A stretch of DNA of 64,000 nt from contig CAROLD010000003.1 in NCBI GenBank assembly GCA_949035555.1, positions 59,058-123,057 on the forward strand. The letters run 5' to 3'. Position numbers and translations under genes: made by a program. Shown piece after piece: positions 24,562 to 33,718 of this stretch; position 1 is the first letter of the stretch, and every line of letters starts with the position of its first letter. The DNA comes from an uncultured bacterium (GTDB taxonomy: Bacteria; Cyanobacteriota; Vampirovibrionia; Gastranaerophilales; Gastranaerophilaceae). The notes under the pieces are model-generated. The model was not told where the DNA came from. It searched no databases and saw only the letters and a list, made by a program, of their open reading frames with translations.

Positions 24562-27516
24562 ATGAAATGTCCTGTATGTAAAAAAAATATACCAAATTCG
24601 GCATTAAAATGTCCTTACTGCAAATCAAGGACAGGTTTGTTGTGCAGCAGATGCGGTACTGTTAATCCTCTTGGAAGCGTTATATGTAAAAAATGCTCAC
24701 AGGAACTTTTGAAAATTTGTCCGCATTGCAATGGAGTTAATTTCCCTGATGCTTTGAAATGCCGTAAATGCGGACTTGCTCTTGAAAAGAAACAGCCGCT
24801 GAAATCGGAAGATTCGCCGCTTGAGTTTGCACCAAAATTTTTTACACGTAAACAGGCTTTAGATATTTTAACAGACGGGCTGTTATCACGCGACAAGAAA
24901 ATATTCTCTATTGCCGGTGAAAAAGGGATTGGCAAAAGTTCATTATTAAAAGAAGTTAAGAAAAATCTTGAAAAACAGAATTTCCAATGGTGTATCGGAA
25001 AATGCACTCCCCTTACTCAATTAACGCCTGGTGGTGTAATTCAGGATATGTTGTTGAATGTTTTTAAGCTTCCTGATTATTGCATAAATAACGAGGATTT
25101 GCAGAAAAATGCTTTACAATTCTTTGGTAATGAGTTTAAATTCCTAAAACAGGATGAAATTTCTGATTTTATTAATTTTTTGTATAATTTTAAAGACGGA
25201 AATTACGAAGATATTATTATAAATAAACACAGAACATTCGACATTCTTTACAGAATTTTCAGTGCGTTTGTTAACACCGGTAAATTTGTGTTTGTGATTG
25301 ATAATTTTGATTTTATAGACGGATTTTCAATCGAATTTTTGTCTAATTTTTTCCATCAGGAACAAGTTTGGAAATCGTTGAAATTTATCGCAATTTATAA
25401 CAGTCCAAAGCCGGTGAACAGTTATTTTGGGTTTGAAGAATATGATATTAAATCATACGTTGATATAAATCTGGCACCTCTGTCTGCACGGGAGCTTGAG
25501 AAAAGTATTAAAATGACCTCTGATACAGGGGTTTATGTAACTGATAGAGAAAAAGAAGTTATCATTCAAAAAAGCTGTGGCAACCCTGCTTATGCAGAGC
25601 AGGCAGTGAGTTATTGTTTTGACTGTCAGATTGCTGATAAGGGATTTTTACTGTTTAACAGTTTTTCTGAACTTGTTAAAGAAAGACTGGATACTCTTAA
25701 AATAATTAACAAAGATGCTCATAAACTTCTTTGCGGTGCGGCGATATTAGGTGACAGACTGAATTTGGCGCTTTTGAAAGATATTTTTGGATACAAAAAT
25801 CAGGAATTTCTTGATATTATGTCCTATCTTGTAAAATCAAATTTTGTCAGACCTTATAACGAGATTTATTATGAGTTTAATAATCTTTTACTCTGGGAAA
25901 CGGTGTTGAAAAATATTACCGGAGATTCAATTTATTTTCAGGATATAAATGTTAAAATAGGCAAAGCACTCAGTGTGTTTACTCTTAACACTAATGCCGC
26001 AATGGCAATGATTGCGCACAATCTTAAAGAAAATCGCATGGCATTTGACTTATGGACAAAAACAACAAGACTTGCGTCTTATGTCGGGGATATTAATTTA
26101 TACGTAATCTCCCAAAAGCAGTGTCTTGCCTTGCTGAACGAATTTAATGAAAATGAAACTTTGAATATCAGGTACAACATAAGCGAACGTCTTGGAAAAC
26201 TATTAACTGAATATGATCCTGAAGAAGCGCTGGAATTTTTGCCTGATGCGGTTCAAAGAGCTAAGACAGATAACAATGAAACCCGCGAAATCGAGCTTCT
26301 GGGCTATCTTGCACAGTGTTGTAAAAAGACAGGAAACTACTTTGGTGATGTTGAATGTGTTGACAATGTTCTGAAAAAAATGAAACCTAATCAGGAACTT
26401 GAAGCTGCAATGGTTAAAACTACAAAGCTTGCATCACTTCTTGATATCGGTAATTGTGGTGAAGTTATTAATTTAATTGATAATGATGTCTTGCCAGTAC
26501 TGAATTCATTTTTAGCAAAACCCGCACTGGATAAATCTATCCCGATAGGTTTTGTATATGATACGTGGCTTCGGACAAATTTGCTTCTTGCCAATGCTTT
26601 GTGTCTGCAAGGTGATAATAGATGTTTTGATGTTCTTTCTAATTTGTTTGATATTATTGAAAAACACAAAATTAATGACAAATTGTTTGAATGTAAAGCA
26701 AAACTGGTTCTTGCATATGCAAACACAATGAAAGGTGATTTTGCACTATCACAAGAGCTTTTGCAGGATATTAACCGCATGTACCGCACAGAAGTTATGG
26801 ATGCTGAAACAGTTTCACGTTGGAACTTGGTATTTATTATAAATCAATTTATGCTTAAGCAGTATGACGGGTTGAGAGAAATTCTGTTTGACAGTGTAAC
26901 TTTTGCGAACAACATCGGAGATAATTTTACAAAAAATATTCTTAAGGCTCTTCTTGGCAAAATTCTAAAAGATAACAAGCAGGCAAAACGAGCCGTTGAA
27001 ATTTATAACGAGCAAGTTACATATTTCGCTAATGAGAAAATGGCATTGGGCGCATTATTATCCTGGTACTTAATTGCGGATGCTACACTGATTACGGAAA
27101 ATCCTAAAAATTCTATAGAAATTGCGTCTCAGGCTCTTGAGATTGCTCAAAATCCGAGAATTAATAATTATTTCTTTATTGTTATGCTGAAAATTCATTT
27201 AGCAAAAGCATATATGGAACTTTCTGATTTTGAAAGCGCTAAAATGAATTTGGAATCTGCTATGTCCATGGCTAAAAAATACAGTCTTGACGATTTGCTT
27301 TCCAAAATATATTTTGTATTTGCAAAATACAATCAGGAGCTTGGCACCCTCGAATCCTCTAACCAGACTGATTACCTCAAAGGAGCGGTAAAAATGTATG
27401 ATAAAGCCGCAGAAATTATTCAAACAAAAACACGTAATAAATATCTTTATGATATAATTGAAGAACACCGAAAAATATTAATTTCATTTTGTGAAGTTCA
27501 TGGTGTCAAATTTTAA
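24562..27516 (+). CDS. Zinc-ribbon STAND/AAA ATPase with TPR repeats
   Basis: 984 residues. Four zinc-ribbon CxxC pairs lie in residues 1-75. The ATPase domain follows with an intact Walker A (GEKGIGKSSLLKEV near residue 118) and a hydrophobic-Asp Walker B (KFVFVIDNFDF near 245). A winged-helix/arm region comes next, then ~500 residues of TPR-like repeats (e.g. AQCCKKTGNYFGDVECVDNV, LAKAYMELSDFESAKMNLES). This is the MalT/STAND layout of ligand-triggered switches. It starts 15 bp after the sigma gene. It is the active-looking paralogue of the degenerate 8045-11644 protein. Confidence 0.8.
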   Translation: MKCPVCKKNIPNSALKCPYCKSRTGLLCSRCGTVNPLGSVICKKCSQELLKICPHCNGVNFPDALKCRKCGLALEKKQPLKSEDSPLEFAPKFFTRKQALDILTDGLLSRDKKIFSIAGEKGIGKSSLLKEVKKNLEKQNFQWCIGKCTPLTQLTPGGVIQDMLLNVFKLPDYCINNEDLQKNALQFFGNEFKFLKQDEISDFINFLYNFKDGNYEDIIINKHRTFDILYRIFSAFVNTGKFVFVIDNFDFIDGFSIEFLSNFFHQEQVWKSLKFIAIYNSPKPVNSYFGFEEYDIKSYVDINLAPLSARELEKSIKMTSDTGVYVTDREKEVIIQKSCGNPAYAEQAVSYCFDCQIADKGFLLFNSFSELVKERLDTLKIINKDAHKLLCGAAILGDRLNLALLKDIFGYKNQEFLDIMSYLVKSNFVRPYNEIYYEFNNLLLWETVLKNITGDSIYFQDINVKIGKALSVFTLNTNAAMAMIAHNLKENRMAFDLWTKTTRLASYVGDINLYVISQKQCLALLNEFNENETLNIRYNISERLGKLLTEYDPEEALEFLPDAVQRAKTDNNETREIELLGYLAQCCKKTGNYFGDVECVDNVLKKMKPNQELEAAMVKTTKLASLLDIGNCGEVINLIDNDVLPVLNSFLAKPALDKSIPIGFVYDTWLRTNLLLANALCLQGDNRCFDVLSNLFDIIEKHKINDKLFECKAKLVLAYANTMKGDFALSQELLQDINRMYRTEVMDAETVSRWNLVFIINQFMLKQYDGLREILFDSVTFANNIGDNFTKNILKALLGKILKDNKQAKRAVEIYNEQVTYFANEKMALGALLSWYLIADATLITENPKNSIEIASQALEIAQNPRINNYFFIVMLKIHLAKAYMELSDFESAKMNLESAMSMAKKYSLDDLLSKIYFVFAKYNQELGTLESSNQTDYLKGAVKMYDKAAEIIQTKTRNKYLYDIIEEHRKILISFCEVHGVKF

Positions 27517-27579
27517 AATTTACGGTTTTTATATATAATATAAAGTTCGATACTATAATAAAAAAGGAATTAATTTACT

Positions 27580-27795
27580 ATGAAAATCAATTTTCCGAAA
27601 TTTAGAAAAAGTACCGGTTCATACCAAACCATTAATCAGGCTTGCCGTAGTATACAGGCAGCTACAAACAAAAAAATTTCATTCGGTACCCCAACAACAT
27701 ATGATTATGTAAGTTTTCTCAATAGAGAAACACATAACAAAAATTGGTTCAAAAAGATGTGCAGAACCGTTCAAATAATATTTGGAAAATCATAA
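27580..27795 (+). CDS. Small basic unrecognised protein (71 aa)
   Basis: 71 residues: basic N-terminus (KINFPKFRKS), a Gln/Ala/Ser middle, then KKISFGTPTTYDYVSFLNRE and a basic/aromatic C-terminus (KNWFKKMCRTVQIIFGKS). AAAAGGAATTAATTTACT precedes the ATG, and a TATAAT-like box lies about 25 nt further up. The ISFG motif resembles the VRFCG motif at 20028-20444. No function is known. It is convergent with hydE with no gap. Confidence 0.5.
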   Translation: MKINFPKFRKSTGSYQTINQACRSIQAATNKKISFGTPTTYDYVSFLNRETHNKNWFKKMCRTVQIIFGKS

Positions 27796-28788
27796 TCATT
27801 TATGCCTAAATCCGGAAGAATCGGATATTCTTCTGTCAATAGTATGAATTTTTGCCGCAATGTCATCTTTGCATTTGTCGGGTGTTTCTAATGCTCTGCT
27901 TTTGTTAGGATAAATTTCGTATTTTTTACGATATTGCATATCTGTAACATTTGGCATGACGACATTGGCACCGCTTTGAAGTGCGATAATTCTTCCATTC
28001 GGGTGAAGAGTTTCCATTGCTGTTGTCGCAGGAATATTTATATCAGGAAGCATAATCCGCGTAAGTGCCATTACTTTCAGTGCAAGAGTAAAATCTCCGT
28101 GTGCACAGTCTTTTAATGGGGTTTGCGGGTGCGGCAGGAATGGTCCGATACCTATCATATCAGCATTAATTTTTTTGAAGAATAAAATATCGTCCGCTAA
28201 CGACTCGATTGTCTGATCAGGAAGCCCGACCAGACATCCTGTCCCGACTTCATAGCCAAGAGTTTTTAAGTCTTCAAGACACCTTAACCTGTTATTATAG
28301 TCCATATTCGGGTGCATTTTTTCATAAAGATTTTTATCAGTTGTCTCAATTCTTATTAAATATCTGTCTGCGCCCGCATCGCGAAAAGCTTTGTATTCGT
28401 CAAAACTTCTTTCTCCGATGCTTAATGTCAGAGCCGTGCCGAGTTTTTTGATTTCGGTGATAATTTCGCACATCAAATCTGTATTAAAATAATCGTCCTC
28501 GCCTGATTGCAAAACAATTGTTTTGAAACCCATTTGTGCCGCATAATTTGCATATTTGATAATATCTTCTTTAGATATTCTGTAACGGTCAATTGATTTA
28601 TTCTCGCATCGGAGACCGCAATATTTGCATCTGCGTTTGCAAATATTTGAAAACTCAATCAAACCCCTTAAATAAATTTCATCTCCTATATTTTCCTGTC
28701 TGACTTTATCTGCAAGCGAAAAAAGCCATTGATTTTTGGTTTCATCTGATAAGATTTCTATTAGTTTATCTTTTGAAAAGTCTGCCAT
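27796..28788 (-). CDS. hydE: [FeFe]-hydrogenase H-cluster radical SAM maturase HydE
   Basis: 330 residues. The radical SAM cluster motif CKRRCKYCGLRC lies near residue 50 (CxxxCxxC), with ERSFDEYKAFRDAGADRYLIRIETT and VGLPDQTIESLADDILFFK further on. Strong HydE-specific segments are IGIGPFLPHPQTPLKDC and MALTRIMLPDINIPATTAMETLHPNGR. It builds the organic part of the hydrogenase active site with HydF and HydG. Neither these nor the hydrogenase is in the window, so the gene is unlinked here. The ATG follows TAAAAT by 6 nt with no ribosome binding site. Confidence 0.93.
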   Translation of the reverse strand: MADFSKDKLIEILSDETKNQWLFSLADKVRQENIGDEIYLRGLIEFSNICKRRCKYCGLRCENKSIDRYRISKEDIIKYANYAAQMGFKTIVLQSGEDDYFNTDLMCEIITEIKKLGTALTLSIGERSFDEYKAFRDAGADRYLIRIETTDKNLYEKMHPNMDYNNRLRCLEDLKTLGYEVGTGCLVGLPDQTIESLADDILFFKKINADMIGIGPFLPHPQTPLKDCAHGDFTLALKVMALTRIMLPDINIPATTAMETLHPNGRIIALQSGANVVMPNVTDMQYRKKYEIYPNKSRALETPDKCKDDIAAKIHTIDRRISDSSGFRHK

Positions 28789-28794
28789 AAAACA

Positions 28795-28800
28795 ATTTTA
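28795..28800 (-). promoter_or_regulatory. -10 (TAAAAT), leaderless promoter of hydE
   Basis: TAAAAT on the minus strand ends 6 nt before the hydE ATG, and there is no Shine-Dalgarno sequence. Confidence 0.5.
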
Positions 28801-28893
28801 CAACACAAATATTTACAAATCCAACATAAAAAATGAACTTATGTTTTAATATTATCGTTATACTATATGTGTAGTTTAATCTGAGGAAGGTAT

Positions 28894-29343
28894 ATGAAAA
28901 AGATTATTTGTTTATCAGTATTATGCTTAGCATTTATCGCAGCACCCAGTTATGCAGCTCCGAACGGACCTCACGGTGGAGCAGGCATGCATAAACCGCC
29001 TGTGCACGGAGGAGTTTCAACGGGACATCGCCCGCCAATGCATCACGGACCAATGCATAGACCGCCTCATTATGTTGGGGTAAGACGTTTACCGCCTCCG
29101 CCTCCAATTTATCGTCCATACAGACCTCTGCCATTGTATAGACCGTATTATACAACTTATTACCCTGCGACATATTATTCTACAACTTATACTACTTATC
29201 CTACGACTGCTTATGAAACTGTTGTACCTGTATCTACAAATACTGTTGTTGTAAGAGATAATTATGCAGGAATAAACACTGCGGCAAATGTTATAAATGC
29301 CGCCGCAAATGTTGCCGCAACAATAAGATATCTAACCTGGTAA
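28894..29343 (+). CDS. Secreted Pro/Tyr/His-rich protein
   Basis: 149 residues. A signal peptide MKKIICLSVLCLAFIAAPSYA with an AxA cleavage site at about residue 21 is followed by a His/Pro/Gly-rich part (HGGAGMHKPPVHGG, MHHGPMHRPPHY). A PPPPPIYRPYRPLPLYRPYY region, a Tyr/Thr repeat and a hydrophobic C-terminus (NAAANVAATIRYLTW) complete it. GAGGAAGGT precedes the ATG and TATACT lies about 24 nt further up. Probably a surface or periplasmic low-complexity protein; metal binding by the His-rich region is conceivable. No enzyme domain is seen. Confidence 0.7.
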   Translation: MKKIICLSVLCLAFIAAPSYAAPNGPHGGAGMHKPPVHGGVSTGHRPPMHHGPMHRPPHYVGVRRLPPPPPIYRPYRPLPLYRPYYTTYYPATYYSTTYTTYPTTAYETVVPVSTNTVVVRDNYAGINTAANVINAAANVAATIRYLTW

Positions 29344-29384
29344 GCGACCGGAGTAAAATAGTTCAAAAAAATATTGTAAACTAA

Positions 29385-29413
29385 TTGTTAAATTAGCTAT
29401 TATTAAATATAAT
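29385..29413 (+). promoter_or_regulatory. Sigma-70-type promoter of the membrane pyrophosphatase
   Basis: TTGTTA (29385-29390), 17 nt, TATAAT (29408-29413). The ATG at 29451 follows with a GGAGAGAAC ribosome binding site, so this is a leadered transcript. Confidence 0.8.
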
Positions 29414-29450
29414 AAAAAAGTGAACAAACTTTTGGAAAAAGGAGAGAACT

Positions 29451-31874
29451 ATGATTAAAAAGTTTACTTCACTGATGGCTCTTTTAACAATGTTTGCCGT
29501 TGGTATTTCACCGGCTCTTGCCAGTGAAGCCGATTTAGTTGTTCCAAGTATCAAAGGCGGTGCGGGATGTGCTTGCACATTTGGCTACAATCTGCTTTTG
29601 GGTGGGCTTGGTATTTCTATTCTCGGATTGATTTTCGGACTTTTAATGTTCGGTCAAATCAAAAAATTAGACGTTCATAAAGCTATGGATGACGTCGGTA
29701 ATACTATTTTTGAAACCTGTAAAACTTACTTAATTCAGCAGGGTAAATTCTTGTTTGTGTTAGAAGTTTTAATCGGTTTATGTATTGCGTTCTATTTCGG
29801 ATACCTTCAAAAAATGGGTATCGGCGGAGTTTTGACAATCTTAGGATGGTCTGTTATCGGTATTTTGGGTTCTTATGCCGTTGCATGGTTCGGTATCAGA
29901 ATGAATACTCTGGCTAACTCAAGAACCGCTTTTGCCGCTTTAAAAGGCAATCCTTTAAATATCTTGAATATTCCGCTTAAAGCAGGCATGAGTATCGGGG
30001 TTTTACTTGTTTCAGTAGAACTTATTATGATGCTTATCATTTTATTGTTTGTACCTGGTGAAATCGCAGGTGCTTGCTTCATCGGTTTTGCAATCGGTGA
30101 ATCTTTAGGTGCTTCTGCGCTTCGTGTTGCAGGCGGTATCTTTACTAAAATTGCTGATATCGGTTCAGATTTGATGAAAATTCAATTTGGTATCAAAGAA
30201 GACGACCCTAGAAATCCTGGTGTTATTGCCGATTGTACAGGCGACAATGCCGGTGATTCTATCGGACCTACAGCTGACGGGTTTGAAACTTACGGTGTAA
30301 CGGGCGTTGCTCTTGTAAGCTTTATTCTTCTTGCTGTTGTCGGTGAAATGTATCAGGTTAAATTATTAATCTGGATTTTTGCTATGAGATTTTTAATGAT
30401 TGTTACATCAGTTATTGCATACTGGTTTAACGGTTTATATGACAAAGCTTATGCGGCGAAAACAGACAAATTTGATTTTGAATTGCCTCTAACAAGACTT
30501 GTTTGGCTAACTTCAATTCTGTCTATCGTTATGACATTCGTTGTCAGCCACTTATTGTTAGGATGGATGGGTAATATTTGGATTGTACTTTCAAGCATTA
30601 TTTCCTGCGGTACTTTAGGTGCGGCTTTAATCCCTGAATTTACCAAAATATTTACTTCTCCAAAAGCTAAACACACTGAAGAAGTTGTTACAGCTTCACG
30701 CGAAGGCGGCTCTTCTTTAACAATTCTTTCCGGTATTGTTTCAGGTAACTTCTCAGGTTTCTGGATTGGAATGGTAATCGTATTATTAATGGGTATTGCA
30801 TACTATGCAAGCACATTTATTCCTGAAACTCTTATGAGCTATCCATCAGTATTTGCTTTCGGTTTAGTTGCATTTGGTTTCTTGGGAATGGGTCCTGTTA
30901 CAATCGCGGTTGACTCTTACGGTCCTGTAACTGACAATGCTCAATCTGTTTATGAATTATCTTTAATCGAAGAAATTCCTAACATCAAAGAAGAAATCAA
31001 AGAACAATACGGTTTTGAGCCTGATTTTGAAAATGCAAAACAATATTTGGAAGAAAATGACGGTGCGGGAAATACATTCAAAGCAACTTCAAAACCTGTA
31101 CTTATCGGTACAGCGGTCGTTGGTGCAACTACAATGATTTTCTCTCTAATCCTTGTTATCAAAAACACTTTAGGTATTCAGCCTGAAATGATTTTGAACC
31201 TGTTAAATCCTTATACATTGTTAGGTTTATTAACAGGGGGCGCTGTTATTTACTGGTTCTCAGGCGCTTCAATGCAGGCTGTTACAACAGGTGCATACCG
31301 TGCTGTTGAATACATTAAAGAAAATATCAAACTAGGCGATGCTGATGAAAAAAGTGCTAATGTTGCAAATTCAAAAGAAGTTGTAAAAATTTGTACTCAA
31401 TACGCTCAAAAAGGTATGGTAAATATCTTTATCGCATTGTTTGCATTCGCTTTAGCACTTGCATGCTTATCAGCACCGGGTGCTAAAACTCAATTAGCAG
31501 TATCATTCTTCGTAAGTTACTTGATCGCGATTGCAGTATTCGGTTTGTTCCAAGCCGTATTTATGGCAAACGCAGGCGGATGCTGGGATAATGCTAAGAA
31601 AATTGTTGAAGTTGATTTGAAAGAAAAAGGTACTCCTCTTCATGAAGCTACCGTTGTTGGCGATACTGTCGGCGATCCGTTCAAAGATACTTCTTCAGTT
31701 GCAATGAACCCGATTATTAAATTTACAACCCTATTTGGATTGTTAGCTATGGAAATTGCTATCAACGAACACTTTAGAAGTGTTGCGCCTTACGTTGGTG
31801 TTGTATTCTTAATCATTGCGTTGTTCTTTGTGGTTCGTTCATTCTACGGAATGAGAATCCCTTCAAAGAAGTAG
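29451..31874 (+). CDS. hppA: Membrane-bound proton-translocating pyrophosphatase
   Basis: 807 residues with about 16 transmembrane helices, preceded by a cleavable-looking N-terminal segment (LMALLTMFAVGISPALAS). Substrate-site motifs are present though diverged: EDDPRNPGVIADCTGDNAGDSIG near residue 250, GPVTDNAQS near 490, and NAGGCWDNAKK near 705. It couples PPi hydrolysis to H+ (or Na+) export. The helix bearing GNTFKATSK has Lys where K+-independent enzymes have it (K+-dependent ones have Ala), so K+-independence is likely. A strong promoter and terminator frame a monocistronic unit. Confidence 0.95.
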   Translation: MIKKFTSLMALLTMFAVGISPALASEADLVVPSIKGGAGCACTFGYNLLLGGLGISILGLIFGLLMFGQIKKLDVHKAMDDVGNTIFETCKTYLIQQGKFLFVLEVLIGLCIAFYFGYLQKMGIGGVLTILGWSVIGILGSYAVAWFGIRMNTLANSRTAFAALKGNPLNILNIPLKAGMSIGVLLVSVELIMMLIILLFVPGEIAGACFIGFAIGESLGASALRVAGGIFTKIADIGSDLMKIQFGIKEDDPRNPGVIADCTGDNAGDSIGPTADGFETYGVTGVALVSFILLAVVGEMYQVKLLIWIFAMRFLMIVTSVIAYWFNGLYDKAYAAKTDKFDFELPLTRLVWLTSILSIVMTFVVSHLLLGWMGNIWIVLSSIISCGTLGAALIPEFTKIFTSPKAKHTEEVVTASREGGSSLTILSGIVSGNFSGFWIGMVIVLLMGIAYYASTFIPETLMSYPSVFAFGLVAFGFLGMGPVTIAVDSYGPVTDNAQSVYELSLIEEIPNIKEEIKEQYGFEPDFENAKQYLEENDGAGNTFKATSKPVLIGTAVVGATTMIFSLILVIKNTLGIQPEMILNLLNPYTLLGLLTGGAVIYWFSGASMQAVTTGAYRAVEYIKENIKLGDADEKSANVANSKEVVKICTQYAQKGMVNIFIALFAFALALACLSAPGAKTQLAVSFFVSYLIAIAVFGLFQAVFMANAGGCWDNAKKIVEVDLKEKGTPLHEATVVGDTVGDPFKDTSSVAMNPIIKFTTLFGLLAMEIAINEHFRSVAPYVGVVFLIIALFFVVRSFYGMRIPSKK

Positions 31875-31894
31875 TTAATAGCGCAGAATAATTT

Positions 31895-31928
31895 AAAGCG
31901 CCGCAAGAATTTCTTGCGGCGCTTTTTT
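31895..31928 (+). terminator. Rho-independent terminator of hppA
   Basis: AAAGCGCCGCAAGAA/TTCTTGCGGCGCTTT runs directly into TTT. It lies ~20 bp after the stop. Confidence 0.92.
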
Positions 31929-31982
31929 AGTAGCAAAATTTAAAATTCACGGACTTTATGTATTACAAAACTTAAAATAAAC

Positions 31983-32011
31983 TTGTGAGAAACCTCTGAC
32001 AGATTTATAAT
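31983..32011 (+). promoter_or_regulatory. Sigma-70-type promoter of prs
   Basis: TTGTGA (31983-31988), 17 nt, TATAAT (32006-32011), 37 bp ahead of the prs ATG. AGGAAAGGA is the ribosome binding site. Confidence 0.8.
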
Positions 32012-32048
32012 AATTTATGCAGGAAGGAAACAGGAAAGGATTATATTA

Positions 32049-33065
32049 ATGGCTGCAATCGAAGAAATGACTTATCCTCAGCTTGAAAGAGCAATTAACC
32101 CCACCCATGACATCAAACTTTTTTCCGGACGTTCAAATCCTAAATTAGCGCAGGAAATTGCTGACCAATTGGGTACAACAGTAGGGCCAATGGTTGTTAA
32201 AAATTTTTCTGATGGTGAAATTTATGTTCAGGTTAAAGAAAGTGTCAGAGGGGATGATGTATTTATTATTCAGCCTGTTTGCGACCCTGTAAACGAAAAT
32301 TTAATGGAGCTTTTGATTATTATTGATGCTTTCAAAAGAGCCAGTGCAAAAACAATTACTGCGGTAATTCCTTATTACGGCTATGCAAGACAGGACAGAA
32401 AAACTTCAGGCAGAGAAGCTATTACAGCTAAACTTGTTGCAGATTTGTTAACAACAGCAGGTGCTGACAGAGTTCTTGCAATGGACTTACATACAGGTCA
32501 AATTCAAGGCTTCTTTAATATCCTTGTTGACCATATTTTCGCAACAAATGTTCTTGTTAATTATATCAAATCTTTAAATATCAATCCTGAAGACATGGTT
32601 GCGGTTTCACCTGATATGGGCGGTGCGAACAGAACCCGTCACTTTGCAAAAAAATTGGATATTCCTATTGCAATTATAGATAAACGCCGTGATAAACATA
32701 ATGAAGCGATTGCAACTAACGTAATTGGTGAAGTTGAAGGTAAAGTATGCTTGATGTTTGACGATATTATCGATACCGCCGGTACAATCTGTGAAGCTTC
32801 AAAATTGTTGAAATCAAAAGGTGCAAAAGAAATTTATGTCGGTGCTACACACCCTGTATTCTCCGGACCTGCTGTTGAAAGACTAGGATCTGCTCCAATC
32901 ACAGAATGTATTGTAACTAATACAATTCCGCTTGATATGAGCAAAATGCCTTCAAATATTAAACAAGTTTCTGTTGCTCCGCTTTTAGCACAAGCAATTT
33001 CAAGAATTCACGATGACGAGTCTATCAGTTCATTGTTTGGATTTGAAAAAGAAATGCAAGTTTAA
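32049..33065 (+). CDS. prs: Ribose-phosphate pyrophosphokinase (PRPP synthetase)
   Basis: 338 residues. LFSGRSNPKLAQEIADQLG near residue 20, FSDGEIYVQ, PYYGYARQDRK near 110, DLHTGQIQGFF near 150 (divalent metal site) and the PRPP loop DDIIDTAGTI near 238 are all present. It makes PRPP for purine, pyrimidine, NAD, His and Trp synthesis. A ~15-residue N-terminal extension (MAAIEEMTYPQLERA) precedes the usual start. Own promoter and terminator. Confidence 0.96.
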   Translation: MAAIEEMTYPQLERAINPTHDIKLFSGRSNPKLAQEIADQLGTTVGPMVVKNFSDGEIYVQVKESVRGDDVFIIQPVCDPVNENLMELLIIIDAFKRASAKTITAVIPYYGYARQDRKTSGREAITAKLVADLLTTAGADRVLAMDLHTGQIQGFFNILVDHIFATNVLVNYIKSLNINPEDMVAVSPDMGGANRTRHFAKKLDIPIAIIDKRRDKHNEAIATNVIGEVEGKVCLMFDDIIDTAGTICEASKLLKSKGAKEIYVGATHPVFSGPAVERLGSAPITECIVTNTIPLDMSKMPSNIKQVSVAPLLAQAISRIHDDESISSLFGFEKEMQV

Positions 33066-33082
33066 TTTAATAAATTTGGTGA

Positions 33083-33113
33083 AAAAGCACCGCACTTATA
33101 GTGCGGTGCTTTT
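33083..33113 (+). terminator. Rho-independent terminator of prs
   Basis: AAAAGCACCGCAC/GTGCGGTGCTTTT runs on into more T residues, 20 bp past the prs stop. Confidence 0.92.
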
Positions 33114-33243
33114 TTTATTTTTTCCTTCTCCTCTATTTGGAGGAGATTTTGATGTGTTGGTTAAAGATATTTTTATTGTCTCCGATATAGATAATATAGA
33201 TATGGAAAACGAAAGTTTTTCATACCTCCTCCCCAAGTCTGGT

Positions 33244-33275
33244 AGCCGTTCTTTTTAAGTAACGGCTTTTTTTTG
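33244..33275 (+). terminator. Second terminator-like hairpin before the 33319 gene
   Basis: AGCCGTT/AACGGCT with a 10-nt loop is followed by seven T residues. The ~130 bp between it and the prs terminator contains an open frame without a ribosome binding site and a CCTCTATTTGGAGG dyad, with nothing clearly coding. A short untranslated RNA ending here is possible. Confidence 0.5.
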
Positions 33276-33306
33276 TGTTTAGATTTACTTATTTTTCACA
33301 ATCTGT

Positions 33307-33312
33307 TATTAT
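33307..33312 (+). promoter_or_regulatory. Extended -10 (TGT-TATTAT), leaderless promoter
   Basis: TATTAT preceded by TGT lies 6 nt before the ATG at 33319. A TTTACT -35-like hexamer sits 17 nt upstream. Confidence 0.6.
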
Positions 33313-33318
33313 ATTGTT

Positions 33319-33654
33319 ATGCACGGATTATTAAAAAAGGTATGGGTTGTATTGTTTTTTTTTATGATACTTGGACTTTTAGCTATGGTGCCGCTGGATA
33401 AGTATCAGAAAGCATATTTGGACGAATATCACCGTATTAAAGCAAAACCGCAAAAAAGAGTTGATGCGGCATACACTTATGTTGAATACCTTGAAAACGG
33501 CGGCGAGCCAACCTCTACTTTGACAGCGCCCGAGTCTTATAATAAAACATTCAGACCACGTCGAGTAATATTCAATGATCCACGAAAAAGAAAACCGGTT
33601 TATATCCGCGATAAAAATAACCCAAAGATTCTGCACCCGTACCGTGGAAGGTAA
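33319..33654 (+). CDS. Single-pass membrane protein, unrecognised (111 aa)
   Basis: A short basic N-terminus (MHGLLKK) is followed by one transmembrane helix (VWVVLFFFMILGLLAMVPL, residues 8-26) and a basic soluble tail with Tyr-rich and RPRR/RKRK segments. The topology is N-in with the tail outside, or uncleaved signal-anchor. No ribosome binding site is present; a -10 box stands 6 nt from the ATG, so a leaderless message is expected. No family is recognised. Confidence 0.55.
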   Translation: MHGLLKKVWVVLFFFMILGLLAMVPLDKYQKAYLDEYHRIKAKPQKRVDAAYTYVEYLENGGEPTSTLTAPESYNKTFRPRRVIFNDPRKRKPVYIRDKNNPKILHPYRGR

Positions 33655-33683
33655 CATCTCAGTCTTCGTAGTGTTAAAATTTT

Positions 33684-33718
33684 GCGAGTTTTAACATAAC
33701 TGGTGGCAGCATTACCAC
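33684..33718 (+). repeat. Left copy of an imperfect ~35-bp direct repeat
   Basis: The core ACTGGTGGCAGCATTACC, preceded by AGTTTTAACATA, matches 34582-34616 at most positions (there ATTGGTAGCAACATTTACC preceded by AGTTTCAACACA). The two copies flank the signal-peptide gene at 33712-34449. Confidence 0.4.

Noticed and set aside
33013..33258. Plus-strand frame spanning the end of prs and its terminator
   Set aside because: It overlaps prs out of frame and runs through a strong terminator hairpin.
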